A DNA stretch of 64,000 nucleotides from Megamerina dolium (GCA_963854835.1 OY978526.1:74930418-74994417), one strand, 5' to 3'. Shown: positions 49,305-60,479, numbered from the stretch's first letter. Program-made: numbers and translations. The notes: generated by a model from the sequence alone, not told the origin.

Positions 49305-49455
49305 CGAACAAGGATGACATCGCCACAAATTATGCTTATTTTGAGGGTCTTGTAAAATATTGTCTTGTATTTGGATAGTTTGAAAAACTTTAAACAACGC
49401 TGGACGAAATATATCGAACTAAAGGAAAAACGACCATATGTTGAAAATAAAAATG
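49305..49455 (+). pseudogene. C-terminal scrap of a mariner transposase
   Basis: One plus-strand frame gives SNKDDIATNYAYFEGLVKYC. After a frameshift near 49372 comes YLDSLKNFKQRWTKYIELK. Together these match the mariner C-terminus order 'SNEEVI..T.AYF..LDKSYY..GI.KL..RW.KCIELKGDYVE'. No ends are visible. Confidence 0.6.
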
Positions 49456-49459
49456 AAAC

Positions 49460-50935
49460 AACTGAAAATAATATGTTTTCTCTATTGCCCTGTAATGACA
49501 TATTGACTTATCCTCGTTGTTGGAAAATAGTTTTCATTAAACCTGGCAAACCACATTTTATGTATAAAACTTATACAAAGCAATTCCCATTCGCCGATTG
49601 TTCTATCAGATCATAATGATATTGTTTGTAGTAACAGCAGCAGCACTAGCATATTTGGGATTAAAAGCAGAAATGAGTAATCATGCCTAATAACAATGAC
49701 GGTAGCGTAACAATACTCGTAATAACAAAAATTGTAGTTTTTTCGAGATGCAGTAAAACAATAAAGACCACACTACGAACTTATTATTCATAAATATATG
49801 TAATAAGAAGTACATATACATTTTTACATTATGGTACGTATGTATATACTCGTATCTATATCATGTACGACAAAGCACTATGGTGACGCCTTATACAAAT
49901 GAGTGCTCAATATTAGGTTTTTCACAAAATTAACTGTTTCGTAAATTTTATTTCAGTTCAAGAATTTTTGAACGATGTGCGATTCCAAGAACGGCGCATA
50001 TTGGCTGGTATGCCTCTAATGAAAACGAATGTCAAATTTTTTCAGAATTCAATTCGCACATTTTCGAGATATCGAAAAGTATGAAGTATGAACAACGGCT
50101 GCAAATATACTTTCAACAAAAAAAAACATACTTCGAAACAGTTCACTGCTATAGAAATCAATCAGAAATGTGTTTTGTGGTGAAATGTCTTAAAAACTGA
50201 ATTTTTTCCGATTTTGTAAGAACCAATCTCATATTTCGAAAATGGCTAGCAAATAATTAAATGAAATTTTTTATTATTTCAGTTAAAATTAATATGTGCC
50301 TGCTTAACTTTAATGTTTTTTTTTTCTTACAATATTTTTTACAATTTATTTTCTTCATATTTATAGAAATTCCTCGACTTCACCTGAAAACCACATGTGA
50401 TAAATTTCAAATGAATCCCCAATGAACCAAAAAAACTAAGAAATTTTCTTTTTTTGACTCTTACATAAAAGTTTTTTACTCATATTTAAGCTAATAAGAG
50501 TGTAATTTCTTTCCTCAGTGGAACCTCTTTATGAGTAATAACTATGAGTTATAAAGGAATTATATATGGATCATAACAGGCTCATATTTTGAGTGAAGTT
50601 TATAACTACTTCCTGGATGAATTTATGAGCATTTTTTTTTTTCTCTTTTATGAGCCTTAAATTAACTCATTTATGACTCATTTATGTACAATGAACTGGA
50701 TAATTTTATGAGCCTTTTTGAATCTTTTTTGAGTGTTTTACAAATGATTAATTGTGCAATTATATTTTATAAATATAATACAATAATACAAATTCGAAAA
50801 ATATTTTATGAATTTGGGGATATATTTTATGAAAATAGAAATTATTCAGAACCTCTAATTAGTCGGACGTTTTTTGAAGACAAACATTTTTTTATTGTGT
50901 TGGGTTTATTTTATACTATTAATGAAAAAATATGT
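49460..50935. other. Gene-free AT-rich stretch with repeated TATGAG words
   Basis: Between about 50470 and 50710 the word TATGAG(C/T) recurs many times without a regular period. No gene recognised. The frame 50684-50962 is AT-driven and runs into the next element. Confidence 0.5.
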
Positions 50936-50938
50936 ATA

Positions 50939-51487
50939 CAAGGTGTGACAACTATGTATTAAGACTCGAACCATATTTCAGCAACCAAGCGCACCATCTA
51001 CGTGTGAACACATTCGTTCAACCTTCAAGCTTCAACCTTCCTCTACTAACTGTCAAAATTTCATGGCATTTGGTTGACATTTAATGTTTATGCACATTCA
51101 TTTTACAAAACACGTGTTCGTTTGATGTTGAAATTTTAACATGAAATTTAACATGAAATTTAACACACAGCACTCATTATTCCTCAATTTTTGTCTCGGA
51201 ATCAGCTCTGTGTGTTGAATCACCCAACGTATTCACCTCATTTGGCACCGTGCGACTTCTTTTTGTTCCCAAAACTGAAATTGAAATTGAAAGGATGCTT
51301 TTTTGATGACATTCAGACCATATAACGGGCTTCGACGAGGGCACTGGAGGCAATTCCGAAAAATGTGCTGGAAGACGCGTTTGAATCACTATTAAATCGA
51401 TGTAACAAATGTATTGAATCAGGAGCAGATATCGTGTTTTAATTGTGTTTTTTAGTGGCAGTCTTAATACATATTTGTCGCACCTTG
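50939..51487 (+). mobile_element. Internally deleted mariner with matching ends and TA target
   Basis: The left end CAAGGTGTGACAACTATGTA continues TTAAGACT. The right end is its reverse complement with three mismatches in 28 bp (CAAGGTGCGACAAATATGTA). TA flanks both sides (50937-50938, 51488-51489). The interior keeps only the last part of a transposase: HPTYSPHLAPCDFFLFPKLK near 51220, with the third catalytic position (CD), and a C-terminus NRCNKCIESGADIVF ending TAA near 51442. Everything from the start to the second Asp has been deleted. Total length is 549 bp against about 1.3 kb for a full mariner, so the copy is non-autonomous. Confidence 0.9.
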
Positions 51488-51489
51488 TA

Positions 51490-53180
51490 TATGATAGAGA
51501 TGGCAATGGATAGATTTTGCCAATATACGGATTTGTATTTAACTTCAAATCCATGAAATTAGATCAAGCAACAAACCATGTACTTTTTTTATTTATTTGT
51601 TATTTTTTTCTGTAACAAAACCCACTAAAATGTATGACCTCCGAGGGACCAGAGTAGTCACAATATGTAGATTTTGAGTGGCTGACTCCGACCTCGTAAT
51701 CGGTTTTCCTCAGCATTCATTCCAACCTCAAAAAACCAGGAAAGAAACCTAAGGGTGATTAGGGGAATGCGATCACGAATTCGAATTTAGCGAAGCAAAA
51801 TCAGAATTATGGCGAATCGGCCTTCATACTAATCTTTATTGAAGGTAAAAATGCCTACCATTAAAAATGGGCATGGCAGTGTACGAATTTTATCTATGTT
51901 CATCAAAATATATTATCTACACCTAAGGCAAATGTCTGCTAAGTTTTAGAAGTCTCGTTTTTTTTTTTTTTTGTACTGCTTTGATTAGACAGTATAAGGC
52001 GACCCCATAGTGCAGACGTTATAATGCTATAACTACAATTCAGTATGAGTATTTTTATGAGAGCAATTACATAATTCCCTGACAAAGCAAAGCAACCATA
52101 AAAATACGCACACAGCAACATACACTGCCGCAATAAAAATGATGGCAGCAACAAACAAAAATGGTCACCGCTACCATTTTAGGGGAGATTTCAAAGACAA
52201 TACTCAAATGTTGAAGTGGAACTTAAGTATGGATATGGTCTGTGAGTGACACTACAACAACAACAACAACAAAAACGGCACTAAATTCAGTAAATCCTTT
52301 CTAAAATTTATACTTACTTATTTTGCATATATTAAAGCATTCGAAGGGGACATAATATATTGCTGCATATTAATGTTGAATTTAGACAACTCTGGTTATT
52401 AAATATAAATACATACGACGAATGTAACCTTGAATTTTTTTCGCGCAACTATTGAAAACATTTTTTTCTATCTGAGTATTTAATACATTTGAATACTATA
52501 CAGGCAACCATACTATACATTCGTATGTACCTACTCACATTAATGCATATACTTCTATAACGATTCACATTTTCCATTTGCCGTACTCCAATCACTTTGA
52601 ATGAAACCAACACATTTTCAAATTAAATTCTATGCAATTTATTTATTCACGCCATTGGTATGAAAGCTTTACAGTGGTTTTCATACAATGTGAAGGGCAT
52701 CGATTCAAAGTTTTAATCCATAATATGAAGGGTATGGGAAATAACTGCAAAATACAAATACCTCTAGATACGATTATACCATAATGTAAGTAAACAAATA
52801 CAGATGCACATCAATGTAATGAAATTTCAACAATTACTATATGTGTTTATGTATTTATATGAGCATGAGTGTGCGTGTGTATATATTTATATGTACTCCA
52901 CAGTCTATGATGCATGAAATTATGTTACTAGGTACCATGTTGATGTGTTAACAACCTGAAGACAGGACAAGCCATTGAAAGCCTAAATTCTGTTGGACAT
53001 GAACATTGCTTAAGCATTAACGTATTTGTTCTCGAAAAGCAATTAAGAATATGACTCCGGTATTAGAGACACTTGGTGAGAGAGCACAAAGAGTTTCATC
53101 CTAAAACAACAAAAATAATCAAGTGTCAACTGTTCGTTTACAATTGCTCATGTAGCAGTTGTAGTAAAAACAGAAGAAGA
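51490..53180. other. Gene-free AT-rich stretch
   Basis: A (CAA)n run at about 52255-52272 and a T run at about 51958-51974. No gene recognised. Confidence 0.55.
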
Positions 53181-53184
53181 AAAA

Positions 53185-53262
53185 AGTTGCCAAGCACTTT
53201 TCAAAGAGCCCTATGACAAATCTAGGAGAAGCAAAATGTTGTCACAAGCAGGCGCTGAAAAT
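53185..53262 (+). mobile_element. Divergent SINE fragment, plus strand
   Basis: GTTGCCAAGCACTTTTCAAA through 'GTTGTCACAAGCAGGCG' aligns by eye with the 'TTGCCATGAAAAAGCTTTTA..TGTCACAAGGGTTCTGCCG' part of the family. Confidence 0.4.
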
Positions 53263-53599
53263 AAAAATTATATATTTCAAACAAAAATTGATAAGAATAA
53301 TCAACATTTTTCAAATAACATAAAAACCTGCTGAGTATAACAAAACCATTGCTGATTGCTTGCTTTAATGGAATCGATAAATTGCATACTTCTTTAAAGT
53401 AAAAATTAAGTTGGATAGCACAGGCGAACGAAATATCAAAAAGGTATTACCTATCACATGAGATAACTGTTTCGATACGGATGTATTTGAGGTTGCTAAA
53501 TTAAATTTTCCCTACGAAATGAACTTAAAAATATCTGAAACATCTGCAAAAAACCATAGATGACCAACCCTCAGTAATTCTCAAAAACCAACATTTTCT

Positions 53600-53740
53600 C
53601 CAACAATAGTTACTCCCACATTTCTCCACCTTTTAGAGGAACTTGCCGAGAAAATTGTTGCTTTTATAAAATTTTCCATTTTTGAGGGAAACAACCTAAG
53701 AGGTGGATATAGAGATAGGTAAATCTTGGTGAAACATACA
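53600..53740. repeat. Family A half-units in inverted arrangement
   Basis: 'CTCCACCTTTTAGAGGAAC' (minus orientation) at about 53625 is followed by 'GGAAACAACCTAAGAGGTGG' (plus orientation) at about 53687, giving a head-to-head pair. Confidence 0.4.
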
Positions 53741-53744
53741 TTCC

Positions 53745-55018
53745 ACATTTCGAGAAGCTCAACTCGATGTAGACGTTTTTTTCTCTACATTAAAATATTC
53801 AAAGGGAGAAATAACTGATACATTTAAGTAAAATCGATATATCTGATTTTTTACAATAAATATGTTGGGCTATTTAAATTTTTGGTTGCCATGTTGGAAA
53901 ACAGAAATTTCGCAAAAATATAATTTTTGCTTAAGCCAACCCAAATATTTAAATCAATTAAAATATTCAGTCTCTCAAATTAGGAGAAATTTTCATACAT
54001 AACAGAACAGAAATCTACGTGTGTACGACTTTCGAGATACAGTTTCTTCGACAAAGTCGCGCAAAATATTGTGTAATTAATATCATCACATATGCACACG
54101 ATCACAATGAACAATTCCCTGGCATGAGTTCGCTTCCATTATGGAAGTGGCAGTATAATTTTATCTAATCTACAAAGAATAGAGGAAAAGTGGCAATTAT
54201 TTGGTCCAAACTTTCTGTAGCAAAACTTTTGAAAACTTCTGTGATTTCAACTGAAATGAAAAATGAGTAAGATTATTAAATTAAAACATTAAGGAGCAGC
54301 ATAAAATAGGTATTATAAAACATATGAACGAATATCTAGTTAAATGTTATAATACAAAGTTTTTTCATTAATGATTGTGTTTCGAACCAAAAAAAAAATA
54401 AACCAAAAAAAAAACCAAGAAATCATCCCTAAGAAGATTATGCATATAAAAATTGTGGTAGGACCCTAACTCAGTTGGTTAGTGCACTTGCCATTTGTAT
54501 AAGAGATCGGTAGTTTGAAGGCTGGACGTGAGGTTTTTTTGTTTTTTAATAGATCCATTAATAATAGATTTTCTCAAAATAGATTTTTCTCAAAATTATT
54601 ATTTCGGCCTCTTGTCATCCAATATTGATTAAGGCTTACGAAACTATAGCAAATAGCAAAATTTTGAGTTATATCGTTATTGCAGTGAATAAGCAATATG
54701 TACACATAATTATTTCCAAACAATTTTCACATTTTACATGACACTTAGTAATGCGTTGAATTTATAATGTGTTCAAAATACACAAAAACAAAAATACAAA
54801 TCACATGAAGCTTCATATACTCAATATACTCAATTCATATATTTAATCGTATTGTATGCTATATGTAGCATATACTTTTGTATGTGCATACATACGTATG
54901 TGCAATCAATACAATTATGTCATTTAATGATTTTATAGGCCACCTTTATATACACACATATACGCATACGTGATTATTAGGGCTTCCAATCGCGATCACC
55001 CGAAGTAAGTATTTACAT
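53745..55018. other. Gene-free AT-rich stretch
   Basis: Apart from the tRNA-like remnant at 54458-54532, no feature is recognised. Confidence 0.55.
54458..54532 (+). repeat. tRNA-like remnant (possible decayed SINE head or tRNA pseudogene)
   Basis: GGACCCTAACTCAGTTGGTT has an A-box-like core, and about 45 bases later AGATCGGTAGTTTGAAGGCT resembles a decayed B box. A T run follows. The acceptor ends do not pair and the anticodon arm is poor, so it is not a working tRNA gene. It differs from the main SINE family head. Confidence 0.45.
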
Positions 55019-55020
55019 AT

Positions 55021-56190
55021 ACGAGGGCGAAAGGCAGCACAAACACAAAAAATTGCGATATGTCAAACGTGAGCTGGTAAAATTTCACCAAAATTCATCG
55101 ATTAGTTTATTTGTTGTAGTCGTTTGAAGTAACCAACTTTTGTGTGTCTTGAAAAATGGAAAAAAGCGAATTTCGTGCAGTGATTAAACACTATTATTTG
55201 AAAGGGAAAACGGCGAAAGAGACAAAAGAAAAGCTCGATAAACATTACGGTGAGTCTGCTCCGTCAGATTACATGGTAAAATATTGGATTGCTGAATTTA
55301 AACGCGGCCGAACAAGCACTGCAACAATACCATCAACAGGAAGGCCAAAAGAGGTGGTTACTGAAGAAAATATCAAGAAAATCCTCGATATCGTTATGAA
55401 TGATCGCCGAGTCAAGTTGCGTGAGATTGTTGAAATGGTAAACATCTCATATGAACGTGTGTTCAACATTTTGCATGAACATTTGCATATGAAAAAGCTA
55501 TCGGCAAGATGGGCGCCGCGTTTACTCAGTGTCGAACAAAAACGAGTTCGAGAGACCACTTCACAGCGTTGTTTGGACATGATAAAGCGTAATCCTGTTG
55601 ATTTATGGCGTCGATTAATAACTGTTGATGAAACGTGGATCCACCACAACACACCTGAAACCAAAAATCAATCGAAACAATGGGTGGAAGCTGATGGAAG
55701 TGCTCCGAAGTAGGCGAAGGCAGTGAAATCGGCTGGCAAGGTTATGGCCACTGTATTTTGGGATGCACTCGGAATATTGCTTATCGATTATCTTGAAAAA
55801 GGGTCCACAATCACAGGAAAGTATTATTGTGCATTATTGACTCAATTGAATGATGCAATCAAGAAAAAACGACCACATTTAAAGAAGAAAAAAGTGCTCT
55901 TTCTTCAAGACAACGCACCGATTCACACAGCATTAGATACGATGCTAAAATTACGTGAAATACACTTCGAATTGATTGATCATCCACCTTATAGTCCAGA
56001 TTTAGCTTCTAGTGACTTTTTCCTGTTTCCAAACTTGAAAAAATGGCTCGCAGGAAAAAGATTCAGCTCAAACGAAGAAGTGATTACCGAAACTAACGCG
56101 TATTTGTACTACCTCTTTGTTTGATGAAAACCGTTTACAACGAAAGAATGTGTGAAGTGTGGAAGAAACTCAAAGAAGAAGCATAATCGG
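55021..56190 (+). mobile_element. Nearly full-length irritans-like mariner, right end not found
   Basis: A probable left end starts ACGAGGGCGAAAGGCAGCAC just after a TAT (55018-55020), 135 bp before the transposase start. A matching right-end inverted repeat is not visible after the coding region, so the right end is probably lost. Confidence 0.7.
55156..56124 (+). pseudogene. Mariner DD34D transposase with one in-frame nonsense codon and altered C-terminus
   Basis: The frame opens MEKSEFRAVIKHYYLKGKTA and continues through two helix-turn-helix regions to the linker WAPRL (position of the WVPHEL motif). The first catalytic Asp is in ITVDETWIHH, the second in LFLQDNAPIH, and the third in YSPDLASSDFFLF. 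There are 34 residues between the second and third, which defines DD34D. A TAG at 55711-55713 breaks the frame once, at SAPK*AKAVKSAGKV, and the same frame resumes directly. The protein then ends early: after SSNEEVITETNAY the family's C-terminal helix is replaced by YLFV and a stop. Resemblance to Himar1-type proteins places it near the irritans subfamily. Confidence 0.88.
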
Positions 56191-56194
56191 GCTG

Positions 56195-58285
56195 GCACAT
56201 AGGCTGAATGGATGTTGCAATAATGCGTACTCTAATTCACTGATTTTGGTGATGTTTTTTAAGCAATTCAACTGATCATTGTCATGATAGAAATAATTTT
56301 CTATTCTTCTGCTGTAAATCATCTTCACATAGTTTAATGTCCAATCGGTTCAAAATATAATATTACGATTATAATCAACATTTCTTACTTCAACAAATGG
56401 TTATTTGTGTTTACACTACTTCTTAGCCTATTGTTTTAATTTAATACTTGTATTAAAGTTCTTTGAGTTCTTTGAGCAGTTGCAAAATGATTTCGACTTG
56501 ATATTTGACTGATGAAAAATGATTTTCTTTTCATTCATAAACTTTGTATCCAATTAGTACAAGCGGTTACAATAATTATTTTATTAATTATATTGTATAA
56601 ATAATTATATATTTATTCAATATTTCAAAAATTTAAAGATAATGCACCGCAAAAATCTTTTCGCCTCCTTACAAAAAATGCCACTATCATTTTTTTTGGT
56701 CGACATCTGGACATAAAATGGATATTTGAGCCGATGAACCAGGTTTACACCATTTCTTATCCAAGTTTCATCCATAATGATGAAACGATGTTAAAATCCT
56801 ATTTATCCTTTGACCACATAAGTTGATGACACAATATAATCTACACGGGTTCGACAACCCTAATACAATACATATGTGCGCATATGATATATGTGTGAAT
56901 GTATTAGTACATACAATTGTCAAAATACTGTGAAAATGCCATAAAATGGAGGACGTTCTTGAATGCAACGACCATATTCATCAATTCATTATACTTACTT
57001 CTATGGGAGATTCACTATATATATATTCAAACACTTACACACACACACAAACACATATGCACGTGTAGCTGCTATGTGTTCAGTTTAAATCGTGTTATTA
57101 TAAATTTTTAACCATTATTTCTATAGCTACTGTTAGCGAACATAATTCACAATCGAACATGCATTGAAATTGAACATTGCTATGCAATGCTATACGTTTG
57201 TCGTACATGGTACATACATATATTGTATTTTGAACGGATTGTATACGCATCGCCAGGGGCCTTGAACTTTTGATGAAATTTAATATTAACCCACTGGGTG
57301 CTGAGAACGTGCCATCTATGTACATTCATATACTGCTTTTACGTATATAACTTTTCACCATATAAAAGTCAAACAAAATCAAAATACACATACAATGTAC
57401 AATTACATTTATACTTACGCTCATATATACATAAATAGGGGCAAAACGAAAAAAGAAGAAGAAGGAAAACGAAAAGCAAGAAAAAAAAAACGAAAATAAA
57501 ATGAAATTGCCAAATGAAAATTGCGTTTATTATGGCCTCAATTTTCATTTCGGCAATCGGTATAAATTTGAAATGTATGTACGTATGGGCATGTACATAC
57601 GTGTATGTAGTATGCATGAGTATGTGTTTGTGTGACTATATGTATTTATTTCGTTACATTACTGATGATGTTGTTGCTGCTGCTGATGCTGCTGCTGCTG
57701 CTGTACTAGTATTGGATTGTAATGTGGCAGCGCTAAGGTACTGAATGCTTCATTTCATGCTACGCTTGTATGCCTGCATATCTCCTAACTCTCTCCACCC
57801 ATTGTTGATAGGCGGCCACACCGTTTCGTACACATAAAATAAACGCATTTATTTACTCATCAAGTGCCTTACAAACACACATACACATGATGAGGAAATA
57901 TATATGTACATATCACATTGCTTTTCCCCGTTCTCACATTCGCGTAACTGACTGACTGACTGAATGCGCAAATTAAATGTTGGAAAATGTGTTTTTCACA
58001 TTTACAGCTGCCATGTGTGTTTGCTTACGATTTCAAGTACTACTGTATGTGTGTGTATGTGTGTTTGGCAAGTGCATGTTGCAACATGAACTGTACGATA
58101 TTTTAATTGGACTTGAGTTTGACAATTGAAATATCAAGACTACAATATACATCCGTAAATGTATGTTCTCGTACAAGATACGTACCGTGCTTGACAAAAT
58201 AAAAAAAAAAATAAAAACTGGAGCAGGTGCAACTTTTCATAAAAAAAAAAAATTAAAAAATTTCAATAAATAAAACAAAACGTCC
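56195..58285. other. Gene-free stretch with a TGC repeat
   Basis: AT-rich to about 57350. The part 57360-58140 carries CATA/TG-rich words, a TGC repeat and an A-rich purine tract (about 57440-57500). No gene recognised. Confidence 0.5.
57663..57704. repeat. (TGC)n trinucleotide run
   Basis: TTG/TGC/TGA triplets ending in five consecutive GCT units, the opposite strand of a CAG/opa repeat. Confidence 0.88.
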
Positions 58286-58289
58286 GATC

Positions 58290-59400
58290 ATAATTTATTT
58301 TGCTTGCCGACCTGAGGAAATAAGAATTTTTGGAAAGCACTCTCGGTGCTAATCAGTCCGCGCATTTATTTTATTATATTATTATAAGTACAAAGTTACA
58401 TGCGGAAACAAACTATTGCATGGGAGTTGGGCGTGATTTTTATCCGATTGCAACCATTCCTTAACTCGTCCAATTGGTAATTTTGATATTTCATGGGAAA
58501 AGTTTGGAAATATACATTTGAAGCATAGTTTTACATGGGAGGTAGGCGAGTTTTTATTCTGATTACGTCTATTCGCAAGCTCGTCATTTAGTTTGTAAAA
58601 ATAATTATATGCAGAGAATTTCAGCTTGATAACTTTACAATTTCTTGCAAAAACATATAAAAATATGCATTTGAACTCAGTCTTTTTTATGGAAGCTAAG
58701 TTTAAGTTTAATCCAATTACGTCCATTAGCAAACCTTTCGATTTTTATGTGCAAATATAATCATATCCACCGAGTTTCAGCTTGATAGCTTGATATTTTC
58801 GTGTGAAAAGTGTAAAGCGATTAATCGTTTATTAAAAAATTTTAAATAATCAAAATATTCGATTAATCAAATATGAAATTATTCGAATAATCATGATTTT
58901 GAATATTCAAAAATTGATATTATTCGATTAATCAGAATTTTGATTAATCACAATGAAATTATCCGAATAAAATATTCAAAATACTTATAATATTTTTTCC
59001 AATACAAAGTAGACAGGTAGCTACGAATATGAGAATTTGTTTTAAAATTTGAATGCTAAAGAACATTTCAAAAATAAAGAAAATATAAAAATGTAAAATA
59101 TTTTGATTAATCAAAATTCTGATTAATCAAATAATTTCAATTTTGATTAATCAACCTGTTGATTAATCGAATAATTGATTAATCTTTCATTGATTTTATC
59201 AAAATTATCGCACAGCCCTAGTAAGAATACACATTTGAAAGAATGATTTTGTATGGGAGATGGTCGGAGTTTTCTTAAGATTACGCTCATTCTCACACTG
59301 ATTTTTTAGTGGATAATAGTCTTATGTACCAATTTCAGCCCTACAGCTTCAAATTACCAGACCCATTCTGACTAGTTTTACTTTGACCTCATTTCCATCA
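58290..59400. repeat. Degenerate tandem repeat family B, unit about 155 bp, interrupted by an insertion
   Basis: The landmark TATGGGAGNTNGGCG..TTTT recurs at about 58420, 58534, 58689 and 59251. It is followed each time by 'GATTACGTCCATT', a 'GAGTTTCAGCTTGATAGCTT' type segment and 'AAxAATAxxCATTTGAA'. The step 58534-58689 is 155 bp. The step 58689-59251 is 562 bp and returns to 155 when the ~407-bp insertion at 58815-59221 is removed. This supports both the period and the insertion. Confidence 0.7.
58815..59221. mobile_element. GATTAATC-rich insertion, possibly a non-autonomous hAT-like element
   Basis: The insertion splits a family B unit. It is dominated by GATTAATC and close variants (ATTCGATTAATC, TTGATTAATC), about ten occurrences. 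Its right end is ATCGCACAGCCCTA; reversed this is TAGGGCTGTGCGAT, close to the CAGGGCTGTG type ends of some hAT elements. The left end lacks a matching repeat, so the superfamily is only suggested. Confidence 0.5.
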
Positions 59401-59424
59401 ACTCAGTTCTGTGCTTATCAATTT

Positions 59425-59790
59425 TTACCTACTGAATGTATCCTTCAAGATGAAAGATCTGCCCAGGATCTTTGGACCAATTTGCGTTGATGGCGAGTAT
59501 CGAATAAGGCACAACGATGAGCTGAGCTGAGAAGACGCTCCAGCGAAGTAGGTATTTAATTTGGCGCCCGCTGGAGGACGCAGAGAAGAGGAAGACGGAA
59601 CCTCCGTTGGAAGGACCAAGTGTTGGATAACCTGCCGGCGCTTGGAATATCCAATTGGCGTCAGCAAGCGAAGAACAGAGAAGACTGGCGCCGCATTATA
59701 TGTTCGGTCTAAATCGATCATCGGTTGTTATGGCCACATAAGAAGAAGAAGAAGAAAAATCTATCTTATGCGGGATTTGACCTATATTCA
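59425..59790 (+). pseudogene. 3' end of a non-LTR retrotransposon, plus strand, with (GAA)n tail
   Basis: The plus strand reads RIFGPICVDGEYRIRHNDEL near 59465, the segment after the reverse transcriptase core in LINE proteins (compare KIFGPICIGGEYRIRYNHEL in the copy at 62 kb). After a gap it continues AEKRKTEPPLEGPSVG and LEYPIGVSKRRTEKTG, and ends in a (GAA)n run at about 59740-59757. It is truncated at the 5' end and deleted internally. Confidence 0.75.
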
Positions 59791-59799
59791 TTTTTGGAT

Positions 59800-60058
59800 A
59801 TAAGTACATCAAAGGTAATTCATGCAGAGTGAAATCATCAAGGATAATAATACTTGTTTATTTATTTTGTTCATGCACAGTGTCATTAAATAGTGAATAG
59901 AACTGAAATGAAAATTTTTACAATTTTCACTGAAGGTGTTTCATCGTTCAGAATTAGTGTACACTTTGAATGAAGCAAAAATGAAAGGAATTTTATATTT
60001 ATCACTTCCAAGATGATCATCAAAAATAAACGTGACATTTATTTAGTGTTTTATACTT
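59800..60058. other. Short gene-free stretch
   Basis: AT-rich, no feature recognised. Confidence 0.55.
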
Positions 60059-60059
60059 C

Positions 60060-60475
60060 GTAGTGGCATAAATACTGTTACACACATTTTATGCTATAAA
60101 ATCAAAATATTTTCATCGGTAAACAAGATTTCTCTGTGCTTATCAGCCTTACCAGAAGACGTTTGCATTTTTCCATTCTATTTTTTTTTTTTTTTTTTTT
60201 TTTAATTTTCAAGTCTTTTTTAAAAATCGACACTTTCATCTCCCGGGCCATTTATTCTCTTTTCAGAGCAGATTTTGCTGAATTTTTCGGTTTGATAGCT
60301 TTGATAACTTGCGGCGTTCGAACTGTGTACGATCGACCGGGGCTCTTAAACACCTCCAGTCACCTCAAATAGTTTTACGCACTGGTAGACGCACCGGAGT
60401 ATCATCTTTTTTAATTTCACACTTTAATAGCGCTATTACAGCGATACGGCTCTGGTAATCTGACCACCCCATGGT
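60060..60475 (-). pseudogene. N-terminal part of a Tc1/mariner-superfamily transposase, minus strand, decayed
   Basis: The minus strand starts near 60473 (MGWSDYQSRIAVIALLKCEI, LPVRKTI), then in the next frame gives FKSPGRSYTVRTPQVIKAIK and MAREMKVS. This order matches the paired helix-turn-helix with its central 'GR.R.VRTP..I.AI...I.RN..RS..KMA.EM.VS' linker. After a run of 23 T (60181-60203 on the plus strand) the minus strand resumes with KCKRLLVR and HREILFTDENI, the first catalytic Asp motif (FTDE). The remainder of the catalytic domain is absent. Confidence 0.6.
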
Positions 60476-60479
60476 CAAA

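Noticed and set aside
50684..50962. 92-codon frame running into the mariner-derived element
   Set aside because: Phe/Tyr/Ile/Asn-rich composition from AT-rich DNA; ends inside the terminal repeat of the element.
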